Shown piece by piece: positions 1 through 5,900 of a stretch of 12,372 nt of DNA. The position numbers were made by a program, and so were the translations under genes. Every line of letters begins with the position of its first letter. The first letter of the stretch is position 1. This DNA is from an uncultured Clostridia bacterium. Its GTDB lineage: Bacteria > Bacillota > Clostridia > Oscillospirales > Acutalibacteraceae. Location: NCBI GenBank assembly GCA_946004305.1, contig CAMFZJ010000029.1, forward strand, positions 1 through 12,372, written 5' to 3'. The notes below the pieces were generated by a model. That model saw only the letters and a list, made by a program, of their open reading frames with translations. It was not told the DNA's origin and did no database searches.

Positions 1-19
1 AGATGTGTATAAGAGACAG
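1..19. other. Tn5/Nextera mosaic-end adapter (sequencing artefact)
   Basis: The first 19 bases, AGATGTGTATAAGAGACAG, are exactly the transposon mosaic-end sequence used in Tn5-based (Nextera) library preparation. It sits at the extreme end of the window, where an untrimmed adapter at a contig end would be. It is not genomic sequence of this organism and should be trimmed. The repeats that follow explain why an assembly would break here. Confidence 0.95.
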
Positions 20-62
20 TAATAATTCTAATTTGGAAGTTTACAAATTGAAGCTTATTAAA

Positions 63-94
63 TTGAAAATTGAAAATGGAAAGTTGAAAATTTT
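63..94. repeat. Heptamer tandem repeat, array 1
   Basis: Four consecutive 7-base units read TTGAAAA, TTGAAAA, TGGAAAG, TTGAAAA, followed by TTTT. They fit the consensus T(T/G)GAAA(A/G). The same four-unit layout with a different unit order recurs at 169-200 and, inverted, at 407-434. This copy is followed by about 55 bases (95-149) in which I recognise nothing, and then by a truncated palindromic unit (CCCCTCAGTC) at 150-161. It may be the edge of a second, damaged copy of the element described at 169-434. Confidence 0.75.
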
Positions 95-200
95 GGTCGA
101 GTAGGTAGGTTCATATTGCACATAGCTTTTGCTCCCGACCGGATTTATAGACCCCTCAGTCTTATTAATGGAAAATGGAAAATTGAAAGTTGAAAATTTT

Positions 201-248
201 AACCCCTCCGTCACAGCAAGCTGTGACACCTCCCCTTTCAGGGGAGGC
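201..248 (+). repeat. Palindromic double-hairpin unit, copy A
   Basis: The unit starts AACCCCTCC. Hairpin 1 is GTCACAGC/GCTGTGAC (210-217 with 220-227) and hairpin 2 is CCTCCCC-TTTCA-GGGGAGG (229-247). The same architecture is found in inverted orientation at 361-406. Hairpin 1 has a different sequence there but stays paired. Confidence 0.8.
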
Positions 249-274
249 TTGTGTGGGTTCTCGTCTTGCAATCA

Positions 275-334
275 GCCCCTTTCAGGGGAGGCTTTGCCCT
301 AATATAGTTTGCACGCTGTCCTTTCAAGGGAGGC
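275..334 (+). repeat. Two degenerate partial copies of hairpin 2
   Basis: Positions 275-292 (GCCCCTTTCAGGGGAGGC) and 319-334 (TCCTTTCAAGGGAGGC) match the second hairpin of the palindromic unit but lack the CCCCTC start and hairpin 1. They look like decayed or truncated copies. A different fragment, with only the CCCCTCAGTC start, lies at 150-161. Confidence 0.6.
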
Positions 335-360
335 TTATTTCCTTAAGAAAGCTTTGAAAG

Positions 361-406
361 GCTCCCCTGAAAGGGGAGCTGTCTGCGAAGCAGACTGAGG
401 GGTTAA
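361..406 (-). repeat. Palindromic double-hairpin unit, copy B (inverted)
   Basis: Read on the minus strand, the unit starts TTAACCCCTCA. It then forms hairpin 1 GTCTGC-TTC-GCAGAC (381-395) and hairpin 2 GCTCCCC-TTTCA-GGGGAGC (361-379). Compared with copy A, the outer pair of hairpin 2 is G-C instead of C-G, and hairpin 1 has a different but still complementary sequence. These are paired changes that keep the fold. Confidence 0.8.
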
Positions 407-438
407 TTTTCCATTTTCCACTTTCAATTTTCAATTAA

Positions 439-462
439 AAAACCGCCCTGACGGGCGGTTTT
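439..462 (-). terminator. Rho-independent terminator of rpsF-ssb-rpsR
   Basis: On the minus strand, AAAACCGCCC-GTCA-GGGCGGTTTT forms a 10-bp stem with a 4-base loop, followed by further T residues. It starts 11 bases after the rpsR stop codon. This is a textbook intrinsic terminator closing the operon. Confidence 0.93.
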
Positions 463-473
463 AGTGGTTTAAA

Positions 474-710
474 TTAGTCTGTTGTATAAGGGAGAAGTGC
501 AACGTAACGAGCACGCTTGATTGCTGTTGTAAGCTCTCTCTGGTGTCTTGCACAAGTTCCTGTTACACGACGTGGTAAAATCTTGCCACGCTCGCTCATA
601 TAACGACGTAGGTTTGCTATATCCTTATAATCGATATGCTCTACCTTATCTACGCAGAATGCACATACTTTTCTGCGGCCTTTTCTGCCACGAATTGGAC
701 GATCTGCCAT
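474..710 (-). CDS. rpsR: 30S ribosomal protein S18
   Basis: S18 is a 78-residue small-subunit protein that binds the 16S rRNA platform together with S6. The sequence is full length for the family, with the conserved core around HIDYKDIANLRRYMSERGKI and the basic C-terminal region (CARHQREL, IKRARYVALLPY). It is the Cys-containing form: C16xxC19 and C53xxH56 are laid out as a likely zinc site. The ATG is preceded by AAAGGAG at 8 bases spacing. It is the last gene of rpsF-ssb-rpsR, the classic order that joins the two binding partners S6 and S18. It is separated from ssb by 107 bases containing a large inverted repeat and a possible extra promoter. A strong terminator follows. Confidence 0.97.
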   Translation of the reverse strand: MADRPIRGRKGRRKVCAFCVDKVEHIDYKDIANLRRYMSERGKILPRRVTGTCARHQRELTTAIKRARYVALLPYTTD

Positions 711-741
711 GATTATTACTCCTTTCGATTATTAACAAACT

Positions 742-793
742 GATAGTTGAAAATGAAAACCAAAAGTATTATGCGGTTTTTCTTTCAATTATC
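742..793 (-). promoter_or_regulatory. Imperfect inverted repeat in the ssb-rpsR gap
   Basis: Bases 742-761 pair with 775-793 around a 13-base loop: GATA with TATC, TTGAAA with TTTCAA, and GAAAACC with GGTTTTTC. There is one mismatch and two small bulges, giving about 17 base pairs. It is AU-rich with no T-tract, so it is unlikely to be an intrinsic terminator. It would lie at the start of a transcript from the possible promoter at 809-817 and about 30 bases ahead of rpsR. It could be an RNA processing or stability element, or a regulatory leader. The arms contain TTGAAAA and TTGAAAG, matching the heptamer consensus seen at the left end, so it may instead be a decayed repeat. Confidence 0.5.
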
Positions 794-808
794 ATACTAA
801 AATTTTAG

Positions 809-817
809 ATTATACCA
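809..817 (-). promoter_or_regulatory. Possible extended -10 promoter for rpsR
   Basis: Immediately after the ssb stop codon the minus strand reads TGGTATAAT: a perfect TATAAT -10 with an upstream TGn extension. No good -35 hexamer is seen at 17 bases (the ssb 3' end reads ATGATG there), which extended -10 promoters can tolerate. It would allow rpsR to be transcribed separately from rpsF and ssb. The AT-rich context makes chance occurrence possible. Confidence 0.4.
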
Positions 818-1270
818 TTAAAACGGTAGGTCATCATCAAAGGGCATCTCCTGAAAATCTGATGGTGTGCCACTCTGATAACTTGGTTCAGGCTGTGTAG
901 GTACCGGTGCAACAGGCTGAGAATAGCTTTGAGAATATGATGAGCTATCTCTGCGCTCACCTGTAAAGCTAACATTATCTGCTACTACTTCCAATACATA
1001 ACGGTTTGTTCCGTCCTTTGCCTGATAGGTACGGGACTGAAGCTGTCCCTCAACAGCGATTAATGAGCCTTTGCTAAAATAACGGCATACAAACTCAGCG
1101 GTCTGTCGCCAGCAAACTATATCAATAAAATCTGCCTTGCGTTCTTCTCCGCTTTTTACATAGCTACGCTCTACTGCGATACGAAAGCTTGTTACGCTTA
1201 CACCGCTTGCTGTTGTTTTAAGCTCCGGGTCTGCTACTAAGCGACCCATTAAAATTGTTCTGTTCAACAT
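818..1270 (-). CDS. ssb: Single-stranded DNA-binding protein
   Basis: The 150-residue SSB coats single-stranded DNA in replication, recombination and repair, and recruits partner proteins. Residues 1 to about 106 form the OB-fold (start MLNRTILMGRLVADPELK; core with FIDIVCWRQTAEF and the SLIAVEGQLQSRTY strand). A low-complexity Ser/Gln/Pro linker follows (about 107-140). The acidic tip ends in MPFDDDLPF, the conserved docking peptide for SSB-interacting proteins. AAAGGA lies 9-10 bases before the ATG. It sits 42 bases after rpsF and upstream of rpsR, the widespread bacterial arrangement. Length and tip show it is intact and probably the main replicative SSB. Confidence 0.97.
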   Translation of the reverse strand: MLNRTILMGRLVADPELKTTASGVSVTSFRIAVERSYVKSGEERKADFIDIVCWRQTAEFVCRYFSKGSLIAVEGQLQSRTYQAKDGTNRYVLEVVADNVSFTGERRDSSSYSQSYSQPVAPVPTQPEPSYQSGTPSDFQEMPFDDDLPF

Positions 1271-1312
1271 AGTTCTTCTTCCTTTCAGTCTACCTTTGGT
1301 AGTGTTTCTTGA

Positions 1313-1606
1313 TTATTCGCCTTTTTTGATAATCATGGTACGCATAACGCCGTCTGTGATCTTAGCTACACGATCAAGCTCAGCAGGAAATTCCGCTGTT
1401 GCTTCAAAGTTAATAAGAGCATAGTAGCCTTCGCTTTCCTTATTGATAAGGTATGCAAGCTTGCGTTTACCCCATTCATCAACATTCTGCAGGGTAGCGT
1501 GCTTTTCAACTAAAGACTTGAACTTTTCGATGTTAGCCTGAACAGCCTCTTCCCCGTCCTTTAGTGAAAAAATCATTACTGCTTCGTAATTTGCTTTTAC
1601 TGCCAT
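1313..1606 (-). CDS. rpsF: 30S ribosomal protein S6
   Basis: S6 is a ferredoxin-like small-subunit protein that binds 16S rRNA as a heterodimer with S18, encoded two genes downstream. The 97-residue product has the family features: an N-terminal strand YEAVMIF, the central DEWGKRKLAYLINKESEGYYALINFEA region and the C-terminal MRTMIIKKGE. I start it at the ATG at 1606 (MAVKANYEA) because AGGAGG sits 8 bases upstream. A GTG three codons further upstream is possible by reading frame, but it overlaps the Shine-Dalgarno sequence itself and is unlikely. First gene of rpsF-ssb-rpsR. Confidence 0.96.
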   Translation of the reverse strand: MAVKANYEAVMIFSLKDGEEAVQANIEKFKSLVEKHATLQNVDEWGKRKLAYLINKESEGYYALINFEATAEFPAELDRVAKITDGVMRTMIIKKGE

Positions 1607-1680
1607 TTGTTGCACCTCCTTTTGGACTTTAATGGCGGTGTTTCCACCGCAAGGATATTATACTGCGCATAATACGCAAT
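1607..1680 (-). promoter_or_regulatory. Structured 5' leader of rpsF (candidate S6:S18 autoregulatory site)
   Basis: The leader between the promoter and rpsF can form two hairpins. One is an AU-rich stem around TATTATGC/GTATAATA. The other is a strong 6-bp stem GCGGTG-GAAA-CACCGC at 1635-1650 with a GNRA tetraloop. Just 5' of the second hairpin, TCCTT (1651-1655) is complementary to AAGGA (1617-1621) of the rpsF Shine-Dalgarno sequence. Pairing would enclose the hairpin and hide the ribosome binding site. rpsF leaders in other bacteria are known to bind the S6:S18 complex. Whether this one has the same binding motif is inferred from position, not demonstrated. Confidence 0.5.
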
Positions 1681-1686
1681 ATTAGC

Positions 1687-1714
1687 ATTTTATCATAAAT
1701 TCCCAATTTGTCAA
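1687..1714 (-). promoter_or_regulatory. Sigma-A promoter of rpsF-ssb-rpsR
   Basis: The -35 is TTGACA (1709-1714, perfect consensus) and the -10 is TAAAAT (1687-1692), with a 16-base spacer and a TGn extension before the -10. The -35 starts only 8 bases beyond the pulA stop codon, with no visible pulA terminator between, so read-through from pulA into rpsF is possible. Confidence 0.8.
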
Positions 1715-1722
1715 GTTTTTTA

Positions 1723-3678
1723 TTATTGCTTTTTGGATTCTTTTTTGCTTAGGGCATCAAAGCTTTTATTATCAACCAGAATCAAGGCTGACATTGGGGG
1801 AATTGTTATCATATTTCCGTCTATTCGCTTTAATTCCTCAGTACCGGCTTTGTCATCGTTTGCTACTACTACCCATGATGTTGGCAGAGTTGTATGGGAT
1901 TTTAAGGTGATTTTAGATGGCTCTGATGAGTTATTATACAAAATTGCCATCATATCCCATTCACCGTGAGTAATGTTGGGAACTGTATATGCGATAGCCT
2001 GACCGTTTGTTTCAAAGTAAGTATTATTTACAGTTACTGTTGTCGGCTCTCTGAAAGCTGAGAAAGCCTTGCGAATTGCGATAAGTCCCTTATAATACTC
2101 AACAAGGTTTCTGTAAATCCTTACTCTGTTCCAGTCAATTGCGTTAACTGACAGAGGGGATTTATAGCTGTTGTGGTCGCCGTGCTTGGTACGAGCCATT
2201 TCCTCACCTGCAAGAATAAACGGTATGCCCTGAGAAGTATATATCAAGGTTGCCGAAAGCTTATTCATTGCAAGTATTCTTTCGTCAGCTGTGTCGTAAT
2301 CATTCATATTGCAGGATTTTAAAAGCTTATCCCAAAGGGTAAGGTTATCGTGAGCTGAGTTATAGGTTACACATTGAATGGGATTTTTTGCCCACTTCTG
2401 GAAAGTGTTTGAGGAACAAGCCAGGATGCCTGAGATTACATAGTAGATATTATGGTTATTACCCTGAATATATCCGATTGAGCCGTCGTCATTATTACCC
2501 TTTAGGGCATTGCGAAATACGTCATTGAACATTGCAATTCTTGAGCTTACTTTATGGGCATTTTCCTTTACTGTTGCGTCTTCAAATGCAATACCGTTAT
2601 CACCCATATTGGCTGTCCATGGTTCACCGTACATTAATATTCTGCTGTCGATTTCATCAAGCTGAAGTCTTATGAGGTTCATTGTAGTGGTATCAATACA
2701 GCCCATTAAGTCAAAACGGAAGCCGTCAATATGGTATTCATTTGCCCAGTACAGAACCGATTGAGTAATATAACGACGTACCATTTCTTTTTCGCTGGCT
2801 ATTACATTGCCACAGCCTGAGGAATCTAAAAATCTGTCATTGTATTTTCTGTAATAATAGTTTGGTACTGTTTTATTAAAACAGGAGTCGAGGGAGCTTG
2901 TATGGTTATATACTACGTCCATAATTACGCCGATACCTGCTTTATGGAGAGCCATTATCATTTCCTTACATTCTCTTATACGCACATCTCCGTGGAAGGG
3001 ATCTGTTGAATATGAGCCTTCGGGAACATTGTAGTTTGCAGGGTCATAGCCCCAATTGTACTGGTTAGAGTTTGGATTTGATTCGTCAACAGAATCGAAA
3101 TCATATATAGGATTTAAATGAACGTGAGTTACGCCAAGCTTTACAAGATAATCTACACAGGTTGAAATATCCTCTGTGCCGTTTAGCTTTGTGCCTCTTT
3201 CGGTAAAGGCTAAGTATTTTCCCCTGTGCTTAGGTGTTACACCGGAGCTTTCACTGCCTGAAAAGTCGCCTACATGCACTTCCCAAATAACAGCGTCAGT
3301 AGGATGTTCTACGTAAACGTGCTTGTCAGCAGACCAGCCCTCAGGATTTGTTTCTTCCATATTGCAAACCATACTGCGCTTGCCGTTTACACCTACTGCC
3401 TTTGAATATACATCCTGTGTTTCCTGTGTTTTGCCGTTTACGGTAACAAGGTATGTATAGTAAAGATTTTTCAGGTCGCCGAATACTACTACGCTCCATA
3501 CACCGTTGGTGCTGTCAAGCTTTAAGCCGTAGCTTTCAAGCATCTGTGCTCCCGGCTCACTGTCTGAACCGGTTTTATAGAGCTGTACCCTTACATCTGT
3601 TGCATCAGGAGACCACACCTTAAATGTTGTACGGTCTAATTTATATGTGCAACCTAAATCATTACCGCTGTAGTTCAT
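1723..3678 (-). CDS. pulA: Type I pullulanase (GH13), cytoplasmic
   Basis: A 651-residue glycoside hydrolase family 13 enzyme that cleaves alpha-1,6 branch linkages in pullulan, glycogen or starch-derived dextrins. An N-terminal CBM48-like beta domain (about 8-105) precedes the TIM-barrel. The type I pullulanase signature YNWGYDP is at 207-213. Catalytic regions: DVVYNHT 254-260, GFRFD with nucleophile D323, YGEPW with acid/base E352, and the HD pair at 443-444. A C-terminal beta domain follows (about 560-640). There is no signal peptide, so it probably debranches intracellular glycogen or imported maltodextrins. The ATG has GGAGG at 7 bases spacing and lies 17 bases after the GH25 stop, implying co-transcription. 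C-terminal KKESKKQ is a short charged tail. Confidence 0.95.
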   Translation of the reverse strand: MNYSGNDLGCTYKLDRTTFKVWSPDATDVRVQLYKTGSDSEPGAQMLESYGLKLDSTNGVWSVVVFGDLKNLYYTYLVTVNGKTQETQDVYSKAVGVNGKRSMVCNMEETNPEGWSADKHVYVEHPTDAVIWEVHVGDFSGSESSGVTPKHRGKYLAFTERGTKLNGTEDISTCVDYLVKLGVTHVHLNPIYDFDSVDESNPNSNQYNWGYDPANYNVPEGSYSTDPFHGDVRIRECKEMIMALHKAGIGVIMDVVYNHTSSLDSCFNKTVPNYYYRKYNDRFLDSSGCGNVIASEKEMVRRYITQSVLYWANEYHIDGFRFDLMGCIDTTTMNLIRLQLDEIDSRILMYGEPWTANMGDNGIAFEDATVKENAHKVSSRIAMFNDVFRNALKGNNDDGSIGYIQGNNHNIYYVISGILACSSNTFQKWAKNPIQCVTYNSAHDNLTLWDKLLKSCNMNDYDTADERILAMNKLSATLIYTSQGIPFILAGEEMARTKHGDHNSYKSPLSVNAIDWNRVRIYRNLVEYYKGLIAIRKAFSAFREPTTVTVNNTYFETNGQAIAYTVPNITHGEWDMMAILYNNSSEPSKITLKSHTTLPTSWVVVANDDKAGTEELKRIDGNMITIPPMSALILVDNKSFDALSKKESKKQ

Positions 3679-3695
3679 TAAAATTCCTCCAAAGT

Positions 3696-4496
3696 CTAAT
3701 TATCTAATGTGCCGAAAGTTTTATTAAACTCATCTATAATAGACGGATAATCTACATAACACACATTCAAATCAACGTCAGTATTAATTCCCGCAACTTT
3801 GCCTTGATTTGAATACTGCCACATTGAAAAATTTTTGCTGTAGCCGGAATAGTCGGAAGTATGGTCAAGATAATGCGCCACCCAAACATCCCAGGTATTG
3901 CCGATTTGCAAGCTGTCTATATGGTTATTATATACTGAATTAGAAATATATACCCCGGGGTAATAGCCTCCACGCTTTATTACCTTGCAAAAGGTATTTA
4001 TCATTTTTGTGTTTTCATCTGCTCTTGTATATGAAAGCAGCTCAGGATATTCAAAGTCATAGAAAACAGGATATGTAAAGCTTTTTCCTCTTATATATTC
4101 CAACACCTGCTTTGCTTCTGAACCGGCTTCTTCTGCCGTTGTGGAATAGGTATAATAATAACCGCCTATGTCTAAGCCTGCTCTCAGAGCGTTTTCATAA
4201 TAAGTTTCAAAATTTTTGTCTTTGCCGCCCGTAGTTGTGCCCACACGGATAATTACAAAATCATATCCCTCAGCCTTAACCTGATTAAAATCAATGTCTC
4301 CCTGATATCTGGAAACATCAATTCCTTTTGCAACTACTTCACCGGTTGGTTTAGATATTGTATCAATATCATCGGCAGATTTTAAGTACTGATAATTCCC
4401 ATTGGTTATTGCCGCAGTACTTAACAGTGCTGCGAGTAAAACAACAATTGTGCTAAATATAAATACTTTACTGTGTTTTTTTATAAAGTTCTTCAT
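3696..4496 (-). CDS. Membrane-anchored GH25 muramidase (lysozyme family)
   Basis: Glycoside hydrolase family 25 enzymes hydrolyse the MurNAc-GlcNAc bonds of peptidoglycan. A basic N-terminus and a hydrophobic stretch (about residues 11-30) form a signal-anchor or uncleaved signal peptide, placing the catalytic domain outside the cell. The domain runs from about 57 to 260: GIDVSRYQG with D60, FYDFEYP with D147 and E149 (the catalytic pair), WVAHY, MWQYS and DVDLN near the end. No cell-wall-binding repeats are attached. An ATG two codons upstream (4502) is also in frame. I prefer 4496 because GAAGG is 9 bases from it and only 3 from the other. It could serve in wall remodelling; prophage origin is unlikely since no phage genes are nearby. 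Own promoter upstream, pulA downstream. Confidence 0.9.
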   Translation of the reverse strand: MKNFIKKHSKVFIFSTIVVLLAALLSTAAITNGNYQYLKSADDIDTISKPTGEVVAKGIDVSRYQGDIDFNQVKAEGYDFVIIRVGTTTGGKDKNFETYYENALRAGLDIGGYYYTYSTTAEEAGSEAKQVLEYIRGKSFTYPVFYDFEYPELLSYTRADENTKMINTFCKVIKRGGYYPGVYISNSVYNNHIDSLQIGNTWDVWVAHYLDHTSDYSGYSKNFSMWQYSNQGKVAGINTDVDLNVCYVDYPSIIDEFNKTFGTLDN

Positions 4497-4518
4497 ACGC
4501 ATATACCTTCAGCATACT

Positions 4519-4547
4519 ATTTTATACTAAAACATAAAAATTTGCAA
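4519..4547 (-). promoter_or_regulatory. Probable promoter of the GH25-pulA pair
   Basis: TTGCAA (4542-4547) and TAAAAT (4519-4524) are 17 bases apart in the 106-base gap after the yitT-like gene. Predicted transcription starts near 4512, giving a very short leader. The -35 deviates from consensus at two positions, and the gap is AT-rich. Confidence 0.55.
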
Positions 4548-4608
4548 GAAAAATGACAAATTTGAATATTTTGCCTTATTGCAGTTAATTGTATTGAATT
4601 TCTGTAAC

Positions 4609-5469
4609 TTATGAAATTTGATTTTTGTTGACAAAGCCTGTTCCGTTGATTGTATTTGCTGTAGTGATTATTATAAAGGCTTTGGAATCAATGGATTTTG
4701 CTATTGCATTTGCTTTGAAAACCTGTTGCGGACGGAGAGCGCATATAAGGAGCTTTTTATCATTTGCGCTGTAGCCTCCTTTTGCGTCTAATACCGTTAC
4801 TCCTCTGGAAACCTCTGTTAGAAGTCTATGGAGAATTTCCTCATAGCTTGAGGTTATTATAAGCATAAGCTTGCCGTTATTACGGGAGGTACCGTAGGTT
4901 ATGGTATCAATAAGCTTTGTGCTGACAAATATTGCTATTACTGCGTACAAAGCTGACTCAATACTGTGGTAAACCAATGCTGCAGCTGTGATTATTACTG
5001 CGTCAGCGGTCAGGATTATTGAGCCCATTGAAATATGAGGGAAATTCTTGTGGATTACTGTTGCTACGATATCAGTTCCCCCGGTTGAGCCTCCTCTGCT
5101 GAAAATCATAGCAAGCCCCGTACCGTTTAGGATTCCTCCGAAAATTCCTGCAAGCATAGTATCTCCTGTATAGGTTGGCATAAAGGGCGTGAGTATATCT
5201 ATTGACAGGGAAAGGAATACTGTTCCTACTATTGTTTTTGTTAGAAATCCTTTTCCGAATATTAAATATCCCCATACAAATAGCGGCACATTCATAATTA
5301 ATATGAAGGTGCCGATAGGTAAAGAGAACAAATAATTCAACATTGTTGCTATACCTGTCAGTCCCCCGGGTGCAATATTGTTGGGAGAAGTGAAAATTAC
5401 GACAGATAGTGCATATATTACTGCTCCAATTAGAATTATTAAGTAATCTTTAAAAATATTTAGTTTCAT
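4609..5469 (-). CDS. YitT-family integral membrane protein (DUF161 + DUF2179)
   Basis: A 286-residue protein of the YitT family, widespread in Firmicutes and of unproven function. The N-terminal two thirds hold about five to six hydrophobic segments (from 8-28 through about 185), with the family motifs NNIAPGGLTGIA and FSRGGSTGGTDIVA. The soluble C-terminal domain (about 200-280, including GVTVLDAKGGYS and a CALRPQQ segment) matches the DUF2179 type, a small ferredoxin-like fold thought to sense or bind a ligand. I choose the ATG at 5469 (MKLNIF) because GAGG is 6 bases upstream. An ATG four codons earlier overlaps that Shine-Dalgarno sequence. It follows mrnC by 27 bases and is probably co-transcribed with obgE and mrnC. 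No clear terminator follows. Confidence 0.9.
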   Translation of the reverse strand: MKLNIFKDYLIILIGAVIYALSVVIFTSPNNIAPGGLTGIATMLNYLFSLPIGTFILIMNVPLFVWGYLIFGKGFLTKTIVGTVFLSLSIDILTPFMPTYTGDTMLAGIFGGILNGTGLAMIFSRGGSTGGTDIVATVIHKNFPHISMGSIILTADAVIITAAALVYHSIESALYAVIAIFVSTKLIDTITYGTSRNNGKLMLIITSSYEEILHRLLTEVSRGVTVLDAKGGYSANDKKLLICALRPQQVFKANAIAKSIDSKAFIIITTANTINGTGFVNKNQIS

Positions 5470-5496
5470 ACAAACCCTCATTATTCTAAATTAGAA

Positions 5497-5892
5497 TTAT
5501 GTAATTGAGAGGATTTTGTGAAAAAGCTCCTTTATTCTTGGAAGCTCGTTATTTAAGTATAAGTAACCGAATAATGCTTCAAGACCTGTTGCGCTGTGAT
5601 AGTCAGCTTTTGTGGAATTTTTCGGTGTGTTTTGTGTTGTAGCATTTCTGCCACGCTTATATACGGAAAGCTCTGTTTCTGTTAAGTCATTCATAAGCAT
5701 TTCTGCATATTTTGCCTGGGACTTGCAATTAACCATACTAACCTTTATTTTATTAAGCTCACCTACAGGTCGGTTAGCCTCTTTTACAAGATATTCCCTT
5801 ACCAAAAGATCATATACTCCGTCACCAACAAAAGCTAGGGTTAATGGAGAAAGCTGTTTAGGATTACAGCTGTTTTCAATAAACTGTTCCAT
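5497..5892 (-). CDS. mrnC: Mini-ribonuclease III
   Basis: Mini-III is an RNase III-type catalytic domain without the double-stranded RNA-binding domain. In Firmicutes it trims the ends of 23S rRNA precursors within assembling 50S subunits. The 131-residue product has the expected short length and motifs: LAFVGDGVYDLLVRE (catalytic D24), the KVSMVNCKSQAKYA helix, KRGRNATTQNTPKNS, and HSATGLEALFGYLYL (E105). The obgE stop TAG overlaps the first bases of the AGGAGG ribosome binding site, 8 bases before this ATG, so translation is likely coupled. In Bacillus subtilis mrnC is next to cysS; here it follows obgE, which still groups it with 50S assembly. Confidence 0.93.
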   Translation of the reverse strand: MEQFIENSCNPKQLSPLTLAFVGDGVYDLLVREYLVKEANRPVGELNKIKVSMVNCKSQAKYAEMLMNDLTETELSVYKRGRNATTQNTPKNSTKADYHSATGLEALFGYLYLNNELPRIKELFHKILSIT

Positions 5893-5900
5893 AATTCCTC

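Larger units (their letters stand above)
169..434. repeat. MITE-like composite inverted repeat
   Basis: The left arm is a heptamer array (169-200) followed by a double-hairpin unit (201-248). The right arm is the same pair in inverted order: unit at 361-406, heptamer array at 407-434. The arms are about 80 bases each, similar but not identical. The 110 bases between them hold two degenerate partial copies of the second hairpin, at 275-292 and 319-334. No transposase or credible coding sequence is present. The layout suggests a non-autonomous, structure-forming repeat (MITE-like or REP/BIME-like) inserted downstream of the rpsR terminator. I see no clear target-site duplication, so mobility is inferred only. 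The right heptamer array abuts the T-tract of the terminator. Confidence 0.7.

Noticed and set aside
41..271. 76-codon minus-strand reading frame
   Set aside because: It runs straight through the heptamer array and palindromic unit. The product is a translation of repeats with no ribosome binding site or domain; this is a classic spurious call.
63..434. CRISPR array
   Set aside because: The repeats are 7-base tandem units and inverted hairpins, without regular 25-40 base repeats, unique spacers or cas genes.
4538..4563. Possible terminator after the yitT-like gene (AAATTTG/CAAATTT with 12-base loop)
   Set aside because: The stem is only 7 bp and almost all A-U, the loop is long and it overlaps the -35 of the GH25 promoter. 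It is too weak to call.
5072..5275. 67-codon frame within the yitT-like gene
   Set aside because: Out-of-frame overlap on the same strand with an unrelated Arg/Asn-rich product and no domain.
5484..5496. 13-base palindrome TTCTAAATTAGAA between mrnC and the yitT-like gene
   Set aside because: It is short and AT-rich, and can be expected by chance in this composition.
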